Below are positions 1 to 9,671 of a stretch of 64,000 bases of DNA, in pieces. The notes under the pieces were generated by a model. That model ran no database searches. It was not told the origin of the DNA and saw only the letters and a program-made list of their open reading frames with translations. Origin of the DNA: Mycogone perniciosa (taxonomy: Eukaryota; Ascomycota; Sordariomycetes; Hypocreales; Hypocreaceae). Each line of letters begins with the position of its first letter. Position 1 is the stretch's first letter. Where the stretch lies: positions 26,715-90,714 of the forward strand of contig JAOALB010000010.1 in assembly GCA_025331125.1 (NCBI GenBank), read 5' to 3'. The position numbers and the translations under genes are program-made.

Positions 1-1770
1 ATCGGGCTTGATCCGACGTCTAGGATTGAGGAAGCAGCCGCCAATCTACATTGCGTATGGTGGTCAGATCGACACGAGAGCCCAAGAACCAGAGGACGGG
101 TTTGATACCATTTTGAGAGTGCTTGAGTTTGACGATGAATTGATTCGGTCGCAACTTGTTATTAACAACCAAATCGAGAAGATTATTCTCGTGAAAGAGC
201 GATTAGAAGCCGAGCGGATCATGATTGACAATGATGGCCCGCCCCGGAACGTGGCCGCCTGTATCTGCTTCCATGATGGCAGGGGCAAACGTGGCCATGG
301 ATTGCGGATTACGAACCGAGCGGGAACAATAGGCACCAGTCCTATTGTACCAACGGGACAGCGGCCAAGGATGCAGTCAGACTCAGCACGACAACTCGCT
401 GTGCAAAAGGAGAACTTGAGGCAACTGGAGTTGGAAAAGAACGAGTTGATAAACGAGGAGCATCAAGCGCGGCAGCACTGCGAGGAGCAAAGAGATGTCC
501 TCAGAGCACACCAAGCTACTATTAAGGACTTGGAGCACAAACTTCGCCTAACCGGAGCGGAGATTCAGCGGATATCGATGGCGTTGGATGCTTTTGAAGG
601 CGCAGATGACCGTCTGGTTACATTGCGGGAGGAAAGGGAAGCCAAGCGCTCTGAGGAGGAAAAACTCGGCCTTCAATATGGCAACATGAAACTGGAAAAA
701 GGAGACTTGAGTACAAAGGCTGAAGATGCCAAGAAAAAATTCGACGCCGAGAAGGATGAGCGGAAGGACTACCAAAGTCGCGTCAGCAAAGCTGAAGAAA
801 AGATCAAGCAGTACGAGAACATGAGAAAGGTTGCGGTAGCAAAAAAGAACGCAGCCTTTGAAAGGGTCGATATCGAGAGATCGGAGCGGCGACGAGCTGA
901 GACGAAGCGAGACCAGAAAGCCGCAGAGGTGGCTGACTTTATCGAGCAGGCCCGAGAAGTGGCACCGGATCGTGTTCACATTCCCGATGATGAAACATAT
1001 GAAAGCATAGAAAAAAAGTATCAAAAACTCGGGGAGCAACTTGCGCAGCGCGAAGCGCGACTGGGCGCCACAGATCAACAGATCTATGACCGAGCTGCTG
1101 AGGCTAGGACGAAATATGAGAATGTGGTGAATGAAACGCGAGCTGTTGATGAAACGGTCAAGTCCCTCAAGCAATCGATCGAGCAACGGCTTCACCTGTG
1201 GAGACAGTTTCAGAGGCAGATCAGTGCTCGCATACGAATACAATTCAACTACCTCCTCAGTGAGCGTGGGTTTAGAGGCAAGATCGACCTAGATCATCGA
1301 GCGAAGAAAGTCAACATCCAGATCGAGCCTGACAAGACTCGTAAGAGTTCAGCGGGCCGCAACACGAAGACCTTGTCTGGTGGTGAGAAATCGTTCTCGT
1401 CGATATGCATGCTACTTTCGGTTTGGGAAGCGATCGGTTCACCCATCCGATGTCTGGATGAGTTTGACGTCTTCATGGATAACGTGAACCGAGCAATTAG
1501 CACTAACATGTTGGTATGTTGGTGGCTTGGGTTGTGTTTACATGAGAGGCTAGGCTAACTGCGTCGTGAATAGGTGGATGCCGCTCGACGGTCAGTGTCG
1601 CGGCAATACATTCTAATTACGCCGAACGCCATTGAGGGACGGGCCAGGCTCGATAAAGATGTCAAAATTATCCGGTAAGCCGCTGTCAAATCTGCTCGGT
1701 GTCGTGGTGATGTTGCTAAAGCGGAGAATCCTACAGGTTGACCGACCCCCGTCAACGAACTCTGATTTGA
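1..1770 (+). CDS. SMC6: SMC6, C-terminal half (5' end outside window)
   Basis: ATPase of the Smc5/6 complex, which acts on chromosomes in DNA repair and recombination. The reading frame is open from base 2, so the gene is cut by the window edge and the N-terminal head is missing. About 548 residues are visible: the end of the hinge side, a long charged coiled coil (about nt 380-1190), then the C-terminal head with the ABC signature LSGGEKSFSS (near nt 1375) and Walker B IRCLDEFDVFMD followed by the D-loop NVNRAIS (near 1445-1500). Exons are 1-1513, 1574-1674 and 1737-1770. The two introns use GTATGT..TAG and GTAAGC..CAG. The protein ends RQRTLI. The Walker B glutamate context and the IRCLDEFDVFMD string point to Smc6 rather than Smc5 or Rad50. 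The convergent neighbour COQ9 ends 265 bp downstream. Confidence 0.95.
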
Positions 1771-2035
1771 GTGTTTTTTTGGCGGATGTCCATGGTCGGG
1801 AGAGAATTGAAAAGATGTAAAAGGTAATGGTTCCGGCGTTGGGGCGCTCTCAGGGACCATGGTGTAGACGAGAGTTATGCAAATGCGGCGTTGAAGGTGT
1901 GGATGGGCATGGTATTTGTGCGGTCCAAGAAGCTTGGTGGTGGTCTAAGTGCCAGGTGGCGGTAATATTGTACATGATTCATACGCGTCTACTCTACAAG
2001 ATGGAGCATATGGGGGGATCTTTCCCCCTGTGGGA

Positions 2036-2871
2036 TTAAATAGGGATGCCTTTACTTCTCAAAATATTGACGCCCGCATTGAATGTGAAGCCAGCCCATT
2101 GTCTGGCAGACCCAAGTGTGCTGCCGACAGACTGGATCTCATCTAGTCTCCTGTGCAGGAACTTGTTCGTCTCGATAAAGCCGGGCGATCTGTCGTTGGT
2201 CATGAACAGCTCACTGGAACTGTAGACCATGGACAGGGCGGCACGCTTTGTGTACCATGAAGGGTCCACGGCCTTGTCGCCAGCTAGGAACCATATTTCG
2301 TCAGACAGGGCGGCCAACTCCTTTAAAGAGCCGGGAAGGTAGCCTGGTTGAGCCATGATGGCTAGGGCCTGTGAGCAAGTTATGTTAGCACTGAGCAGAG
2401 GAGATACAAGCAGATGCATTCCACCCATCTCACACCACGCACCTCTTGCCATCGGTGTATAATGTCCTTGTTGCCCATTAGCCGCTCCCACGCCAACGCA
2501 GCGAGCTTAGCACTGACACCAGACTCTGCATTGTCCTTGAAAAGCTCTTGACTTCGAGCCACGAGGCTCTGTCGCCGAGTAACAAGGTGGTAGAGGATAA
2601 GGCTGAAGGAGCCGTCGGCGAAAGCACTGGGGCTAATATCTAGGTACCCGGTGTCAAGGGCGCCGAGGCCAAGGGCACGCTGAGAGAAACCGTGTTCAGG
2701 GACATGCTTGTATGCAGCGGCCAGGATTGACTGCTCGACCGAGCCAAAGGGCCCCGGTGGCGGCGGGTGGTCATAGGAGTGGTAGCCTCGTGCGGCTCGA
2801 GGAGCAGCAGCGCGGGTGGCAGTGCCGGCGAGGCTCCGAGCAGTGATCCTGGCTAGGGAGGGAGGCGACAT
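2036..2871 (-). CDS. COQ9: COQ9, mitochondrial ubiquinone biosynthesis protein
   Basis: COQ9-family lipid-binding protein of the coenzyme Q synthome in the mitochondrial matrix, which supports the Coq7 hydroxylation step. Two exons, 2871-2443 and 2368-2036, separated by a 74-nt GTGCGT..CAG intron, give 253 residues. The first about 35 residues (MSPPSLARITARSLAG, then RAAAPRAARGYHSYDHP) are basic and Ser/Ala-rich, like a matrix targeting signal. The body has the family pattern: ILAAAYKHVPEHGFSQRAL, then GYLDISPSAF, then the lipid-binding helical part MAQPGYLPGSLKELAAL and a C-terminal helix SARQWAGFTFNAGVNIL. I chose the ATG at 2871. An in-frame ATG at 2979 would add 36 residues rich in Arg and Pro, but the 2871 start alone gives a clean presequence. 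Confidence 0.93.
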
Positions 2872-5220
2872 TGTAAGGCACATCGGGGCTTGTGGAGGCG
2901 GATTCTTAGGCTTGGAATGGCGTCGGGACCTTGACGTTGCCAACAGATGTGATCGGGGTAAGGTTCGTCGTTGAAGCATTTAGAACGAGGCTGATAACTT
3001 CTGCCTTTCCACTTTCCACATAGTACTAGTAGTAGTAGTGTTTCCGCAGTACAAGGCGGCAATTGGGGGTGGGGGCCCAATGTGAGTGAAGCTTGGGCCA
3101 TGGTGTGTGTCTTCAAGGTATTATCTACCTAGATATCTACCCACAGTACTCCGTACTGAGTAGCTTTCTCCTCAATTCAACCTTCAATACATTTGTCATG
3201 TGTCCTCATCTCCGATCCAATCATGATCACCGAATAGTAAATATATTCAGTAGTACTTCGTATGGTTATATAATATCCAATATCTTCAAGTCCGTATGAA
3301 GTTTGCATGTACAGACACATGGAGTTGACATCCAATGGGAAACATCACACGAACTACTGCTACGATGTTCGAGTAATAATACCGCGAGCAGCCTCGGCAA
3401 CCCGTCGGGGGCCATGGAATTCCTCCCAGCGGCTCTTCGGGATCAATCACGGGCATATCAGCGCCTGGAATGCCTGTACGAAGTACATGAACTGAAACAT
3501 CAACTCCCCTGCCAGCAGACACGTCGTTCCTATCCATTGGCGCGGCGCTGGGGCTGCCTAGAGTTTGTTGAGAAGGTTGCATTCTATAAGATGCAGAACT
3601 GGTTTTTTAGCGGGTTCAATCACCTCACCGGTTTGCCAAATGAGGGCGGCCTCGAGAACAAACCAGCCCAAGCCCACTCCGACAGAGGGTGATGACTTGT
3701 GTGATTGGGCCATCCCAGCCAACCTGGACGCTTGTGGTGTGCTACCGTATGTCGGTTGTATGTATGAATGATACGAGTCCTGAGGACCACCCCGCATTGT
3801 CTAAGGGATGAAAAACTGAGAAGAGGGTGAGGCGAGCGGGCTTCGGAACCATGATGTTTCTCAGGGAGGTAGCGGGTTTGCGGAGTATTAGTACAGCTAG
3901 TATCACAATATGCGCACTTACTCGTATATATGTATGTATGTATTACAGCATGACTGGCGCCAGACCCTCCGACATGCCTAAGACACACTTTACAGATAAG
4001 TATTCATGAAAAGGAGGAGAGTACGAAGTACTTAAAGGGAAAAGAAGAAACACGTGGTGTATGAGGCCTGGGTTGCATATATTACCGGATGACGCTTGCG
4101 ACTTTTGCCATCGTTTGACGGGTGGACACTTCCACCGTCAGATGTCCAATTGATAGGAAGTGAACGGATGAAAGTATTAACTAAATGTGAGGGAAGCAGA
4201 AGGAGAAGAAGAAGAAGCAATTGGCTGGTGCTGCACACATATTACGCACTTGTACATATAAGACATAGGAAGGCAAATTGTACTCATCATGCTGGGTATA
4301 AGTAATAGCCTATATACATACCAAGTGCGAACCTACGAGTATATAATACTACTGCTATGAGTTACAAGCTCTTGTCAATGGCGCTCCCGAGGAGAACACC
4401 AATAAACGAAAGGTGTTGCGTGTGGATTCACAAGCTGGAGACTTGGAGGCCAACAGGTTCACGAGGGGTACTTCTCCTCCGTACCTTAGCAGGTACGAAG
4501 TAGACGAGTATGATCATAGGTGTGGCGGGATCGCAGGTTATCAAGATGGCTGCTGCTTCTTGGTGGTGGTATTGCTTTGATTACACCGCGTGGAGAGATT
4601 GATATTCAGATTATATGCAGGAATTATGTGGAGTCCTCTTGCCTAGGCTGTTAACCCTTGAGAATGGATGATGGATCAGTATTCTGCAACGAAACCTAGT
4701 CCCATCGGGTCGCGATGACTTAGATTTGGAAACGAAGCTGTCGAAGTACGGAGTAATGATGAGTTGAAACAGCCTTGAAGGATCCGAAAGGCGCTTTGCA
4801 GGTTGGAGTTGATAACATTGACATCATTGATAGGTATGCTTATGCTACTAGTACTACTACCTAGGTAGACTAGTTGTACTCCGTAGTGGTGGCAAGGCTA
4901 CTACTAAGGTAACTAGCTGCCGGCCTTGCCTAAAGCATACCTGGCTGCTGTGATGTGACAAATAGAGGGGTGAAAAAAGAGTAAGAAAGGTAGTACTTCG
5001 CAGTACTACTACTATCTGGGAGACAGGCACCCAGAGCCAAGAGAGAGGGAGGGAGAGGGAGAGAGGGGGAGAGAGAGAAAAAATCTTCCTGAGCATGGGC
5101 TCTTGGGTACTAACCCATTACCTTGCGCAGCGTCGTTGCATTCATCACCAACGAACGCATTAGGATCCTCTCAGCTGCAGGTCGGGAAGTCCAGCTCCGC
5201 TCCAGAGCAACATGAAAACA
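2872..5220. other. Long intergenic DNA between divergent COQ9 and GBP2-like genes
   Basis: No gene supported. It contains trinucleotide runs of TAC/GTA (for example near 3024-3040 and 4848-4862), several TACTCCGTAC or TACGGAGTA motifs (near 3147, 4746 and 4878), a GAA/AGA-rich stretch near 4193-4220 and a 45-nt purine run at 5039-5083. Open frames of up to 129 codons lie at 3286-3988 on both strands. They overlap each other, lack recognisable domains and include intergenic palindromes, so I do not call them. Confidence 0.6.
5039..5083. repeat. 45-nt uninterrupted polypurine (GA) tract
   Basis: All 45 bases are A or G, mostly GAG/GGA steps, ending in A7. It lies about 1.7 kb upstream of the GBP2-like start codon, just before the C/T-rich leader. 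Such tracts can form triplex or nucleosome-poor DNA; that role is inference. Confidence 0.75.
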
Positions 5221-6768
5221 CCATCTAGGGACGGAGTACTAATATACCCCGTACGTAATCCAAACAGGCTGAGGCTCGGTACTGGTACTGCTTTGTACCT
5301 GGACCTGACAATACGACACGGACAATAAGCAGGTGTAGTCTCAGCTTTTTTTCCCGCTCAATTTTCCGGCGTCGTACTTCGTAGTCACAGCTTGGCCTTA
5401 GGTACGTACCAGTACGAAGTACTCCGTACTCCGTACGGAGTAGTACTACTCCTACTACTACTACTGCTACTGCCCCGTCGACGCGCAGCCTTGCACTCAC
5501 CTGCGAACCAACCGCCGCCACCTCTGAGGCCGCCGCTATTGACACCATTTTGCCTCTGCCACCGCGTCCGACTACCTCACACTACTACCGCCGCGATCCG
5601 ACGACCCAATACTGCCGCGCACATCGACTTGCTAAGCAGTGTGGCAGTCTTTTCTCGCCGTTCCTGTGCCGTCGTGCCTGTCTGTGTCTGTGAGCCCAGT
5701 TCAGCCAAGCCAAGCCCAGGTCAGCCCAGTCAAGCACAGCCCACACGTGCCGACCCTGTCCTCTGGCCTCGCAGAACTGACAGGGCTTTTTTATGCTCTC
5801 TGCAGACATTCATTCACCCATCCAACCAATCCCGTACGTACATTTTACTTGGCTGTACTCCGTACGGAGTACAAGGCCCTGTGCAGTTCTCTCCCTTCCC
5901 TCCAGACGCCCAGACGACACCGAACACGCACCTCTACCTATTACCACTGCTACCACTGCTACACCACCACCAGAAGCATCCTGTCTGTTACCACACCCGT
6001 TCGAACTGTTTGCACGTTCAGCAGCAGCCTATCTCCTGTGCCTTGCTTCTCTTTTCCTGTTGCTACCCCCTACCGCCAAGGTACTACTGCACGAAATTTT
6101 GTTGCGCGATTGGCACGAATCCTCGCACGGCGCGTGTTTGGGTGAACATACGACAGGTTGTCTCGATAGAGCGACGTGCATGCACATACTTCTACGGCGT
6201 ACACGGATTGCATGATAACGGAGTACATCGGTAGGTACTAACAAACGGCGCTACAGACCACCTCTTGTACCGCTGGTTGCTGAAGCTCCGTCTGCTGCTG
6301 CTGGAGCCTTCCCTGCTCCTCGACCGTGCAATTCGTCGTCGAACGTTTTTTTTTTTTACTTTCTCGGCTTCTTGATTCGAGGTGCTTTTGCTCAGGTAGG
6401 GTAGCTTGCAGCTTGGCCCCCTCGTCGTCCCTCACCTTCTGCATGCTCATTCGCCGCCTGCTCCCCTCCCCTCCCTCCTTCGGTCCGCGCGTCTTTTCCT
6501 TCTCGCCATCTGCCTTGACAACATGCCATGCGCCCCCATTGTCCTTCCCCCCCTCTCCGATTGCGACTTGCTGCAGCCCGCTCGCGTCTATGCGAGATCC
6601 GTTCTTTGCGCTGACCACTGTGGCTTGTTCCTTCTCTAGAGTCACCCATAATCCCGCCCTCCTCGCGACCTGGCTCGAGCTGCCCTCCATCTGTCGAGAC
6701 ACCCGCTCGCCTTTCACCGCGCGCGACAAGGCACAAGGCCTCTGATTCTTTGTATCGCATAAACTGCC
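5221..6768 (+). promoter_or_regulatory. Pyrimidine-rich upstream region / probable 5' leader of the GBP2-like gene
   Basis: The plus strand is strongly C- and T-rich (for example 6400-6560 and 6750-6900, including a T9 run near 6349), as is common in promoters and leaders of well-expressed filamentous-fungal genes. It carries two TACTCCGTACGGAGTA palindromes (5424-5442 and 5854-5873). Three overlapping plus-strand open frames (longest 280 codons, 5392-6234) have low-complexity Pro/Leu/Thr/Ser composition and no domain. I read them as composition artefacts. Confidence 0.5.
5854..5873. repeat. Perfect 20-bp palindrome TGTACTCCGTACGGAGTACA
   Basis: The 20 bases equal their own reverse complement. 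This is the longest copy in the window of a motif family (TACTCCGTA/TACGGAGTA) that recurs in most intergenic spaces. A 16-bp core copy sits at about 5426-5441. Confidence 0.9.
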
Positions 6769-9671
6769 ATGGGTACGTCTTTTTCTCTCTCGGCTCAGTC
6801 CGTCTCTATTACCTTTCTATCTATCTATCCGGATATCCATCTACTACTACCCCAGGTTCACTGCCACTCACTCCCTATCCTGTTAAGCCTCCTTTGATCT
6901 TCTGCACCTCTTCACGCGTTCTTACTCTGTTGAAACGCGTGCTCCTAACATCGGCGCTGTTTTGTCGGCTCCAGGCCGGGTATTATATTATCTCTGGCCT
7001 TGCACTCGTCTCTCGCGACTTGCCACACAGGTCTGCCTTCATTCAACGTGATACCACTTTGGATGTAACTTGCTGCCCCATTCCCAGCCGATACTTTCTT
7101 CGGGCGATTCTTCTCGCGTCGCCTTTCCCCATCCACTCACTGCATTATCAGAACCCCCCTTACCTGCATGTCTCCCGCCCGGCCTACTCCGCTTGCTCTC
7201 TTTTCTCTGCACCCCATCACTCCCCCGGGTACCTGGCTGGTATTTCAATCACGTCTTCTCTCCTCCATCTCCTTCGCAGACTTCCCGTAATTGAGGGGTT
7301 CTTTTGGCTTCGTTTCTAACGTTTCTTTCTAGCTGACTCTGGCGATACCTACCGACCGGTAAGTTTTACACATTTGCTGGCCTATTCTTTCTTTCTGTTT
7401 CATGCATTCTTTCTCCATGCGCTTCCAACCCACATGAGGCATCCATTTGGGATCCAAATCTTTGCGACTCCTGCGGCAGGCCCCGCACCAGTTTGGATCC
7501 CAAAGTATGAGCTTGAACAGGCCGCGTTTATGGATGTCTCCAGCGGCCTGGGATTGCAGCGCCGCAAAAGCTCTTGCTACAAGAGAGGTGGCCTTACACC
7601 CAGCTGTTAACTCATCACGAGCGCTTCCATCATTTCAATCACGCCAGGTTGAAGACTCCTGGCCTAACTTGAATATGGGTATCAGATGTGGTAGCTGCCA
7701 TCTGACTGGAATCAAGACGCCTTTCACATCACTACCATTCTTGTTCGCTAGCAGGTCCATTGTATACCATGGGTAGCACTAACCTAGCACAGCGCGAGAG
7801 GTCTCGATCGCCTCGACGACGTTCCAGAAGTCCAGGCCGACAAGCTCGTCGGCGATCCTACTCCCCTCGCAGCAGATCAAATAGCAGAGACGATTACCGC
7901 CGTGGTCGCGACCGCTCCCCGATGACTGGCACAGGAGCAGCACCCGCCGGTGGTCCCACCGCTGGGTATGGCGGACAAGCCCCTCATCGGTCCTATGAGG
8001 AACGGGCTGCGGCACGAGAGCAGATGATGAGCAACATCCGTGAAACCTCACAGCAGGATCGCCGGGTTTATGTCGGCAACCTTTCGTACGATGTCAAATG
8101 GCACCACCTCAAGGATTTTATGAGACAAGGTGAGGTTCTCAAAAGTGAAGAAGTTGAAGTTTGGCACTAACGAGAGATTTTTATTTATAGCCGGAGAGGT
8201 TCTCTTTGCCGACGTACTCTTGCTTCCAAATGGAATGTCGAAGGTGGGCTTCATCGCGTAGTTTTTGGTTGGCTTTCTTTTGTGGCTTTCTTCCCTTTCT
8301 GGCTTTGATGGATGGTTGGGTTGACGGGTTGGGACGATGTCCTGGGATGATTGTAGGGATGCGGGTAAGTATCGCTGTCCCTGCAATAGTTCTCATTGGT
8401 GCTAATCATGATCTGACAGAATTGTGGAATATGCTACAAGGGAGCAAGCCCAACAGGCTGTTGCTCAGCTCAGCAACCAGAATCTGATGGGGCGCCTTGT
8501 TTACGTTCGAGAGGTCTGTTATATCCAACCCTGATCTAGATGACGTGGTGTTAATTTTGGACTCTAGGATCGCGAGGCGGAACCTCGTTTCATCGGCGCT
8601 ACGGGCGCCAGCTCTCGTGGTGGATTCGGCCCCAGCATGCCCAGTTTCAACCCCGGATACGGAGGGGCCCCAGGTGGAGGGGGCCGTCAGATCTACATTG
8701 CCAATGTCTGTTTGTCCCCACGCTACCTGAAATATGATGAGACTGACTTCAACTAGCTTCCCTTTAACGTGGGCTGGCAGGATTTGAAAGATCTCTTTCG
8801 GCAATCAGGTAAATCAAAGTGACTGTTGAGGTTTTTGGCGACATCCCCTTGCTAATGTCGCTCACAGCTCGCGTTGGCGGTGTGGTACGTGCCGATGTGC
8901 ATATTGGCCCTGATGGCCGGCCCAAGGGCTCAGGTATTGTTGTCTTCGAGAGTCCCGATGATGCTCGAAATGCCATCCAGCAGTTTAATGGCTATGATTG
9001 GCAAGGCCGTATGCTAGAAGTCCGAGAGGACCGCTATGCCGGTGGTGGTGGCATAGGTTTTGCGGGCCGTGGTGGGTTCGGTGGTGGAATGCGAGGTAGC
9101 TTCGGTGGCAGCTTTGGTCGTGGTGGCTTTGGCGGTGGACGTGGTGGATTTGGATTTGGAGGCCGCGGCGGCTTCAGCGCCGGCAGCCCCGGCGGTGGCG
9201 GTAGTGGTACCGGAGGCTTCGATGCCTCTGCTGTGCCAGCGGTTCCCCCTAATCCTTTCACTGATAACGCCACGGCTGGAACCGACAGAAGCGAGACTAT
9301 CTATGTTCGAAATGTAAGCACATACGCCTTGTTCTCCGATGGCGCTCGCCGTTTGATGATGTGGATTTTTCTGACATCTCAAATAGCTACCTTGGTCGAC
9401 GAGCAACGACGATCTTGTTGAGCTATTCACAACCATTGGCAAAGTGGAGCAGGCCGAGATTCAGTACGAGCCGAGCGGGCGATCCCGAGGAACCGGCGTA
9501 GTCCGTTTTGACAATGCGGAAACCTCGGAGACGGCGATTGCCAAATTCCAGGGCTATCAGTACGGCGGTCGTCCTCTCAATCTGAGCTATGTCAAGTACT
9601 TGAACCAGGCAGGAAGCGACGCCATGGATACCGACCCCCATGCTGGACTGACCCAGGATCAGATCATGTAG
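6769..9671 (+). CDS. GBP2: SR/RGG protein with three RRMs, Gbp2/Hrb1 type
   Basis: Probable nuclear mRNP protein that couples splicing and mRNA export, like yeast Gbp2/Hrb1. Ten exons: 6769-6772, 7333-7358, 7793-8129, 8191-8243, 8357-8364, 8420-8513, 8568-8705, 8757-8808, 8868-9313, 9387-9671, giving 480 residues. Order of parts: an RS-rich N-terminus (RERSRSPRRRSRSPGR, YSPRSRSNSRDD); RRM1 with RNP2 VYVGNL and RNP1-like GCGIVEYA, spelled across the 8-nt exon; RRM2 with IYIANLPF and GSGIVVF; a Gly/Arg RGG segment (nt about 9030-9210); and RRM3 with IYVRNLPW and GTGVVRF. Exon 1 holds only ATGG, and introns 1 (560 nt) and 2 (434 nt) are unusually long for this genome. The N-terminus MADSGDTYRP depends on the 26-nt exon 2. 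An in-frame ATG at 7769 inside intron 2 would instead give MGSTNLAQ before RERSRSP. Confidence 0.88.
7446..7504 (+). promoter_or_regulatory. Intronic perfect 13-bp inverted repeat (hairpin) in GBP2-like intron 2
   Basis: TTTGGGATCCAAA at 7446-7458 is the exact reverse complement of TTTGGATCCCAAA at 7492-7504, with a 33-nt GC-rich loop. In pre-mRNA this is a 13-bp stem. The 3' arm ends exactly at a GTATGA donor-like site (7505), and a CAG acceptor-like site lies in the loop (ends 7479). Together they outline a possible 25-nt cassette exon, 7480-7504. A regulatory role is inference. Confidence 0.6.

Noticed and set aside
2872..2979. Upstream in-frame ATG for COQ9 (2979)
   Set aside because: Adds an Arg/Pro-rich segment ahead of a complete mitochondrial presequence that starts at 2871; less likely than the downstream ATG.
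3286..3988. Overlapping frames on both strands (129, 122, 98 and 79 codons)
   Set aside because: No recognisable domain, mutual overlap, and a GTACTTCGTAC intergenic motif inside; no convincing splice model.
5392..6234. 280-codon plus frame and two overlapping frames (5639-6145, 5793-6215)
   Set aside because: Composition is Pro/Leu/Ser/Thr/Cys low complexity in every frame, with no domain, and it spans intergenic palindromes; it fits a C/T-rich leader.
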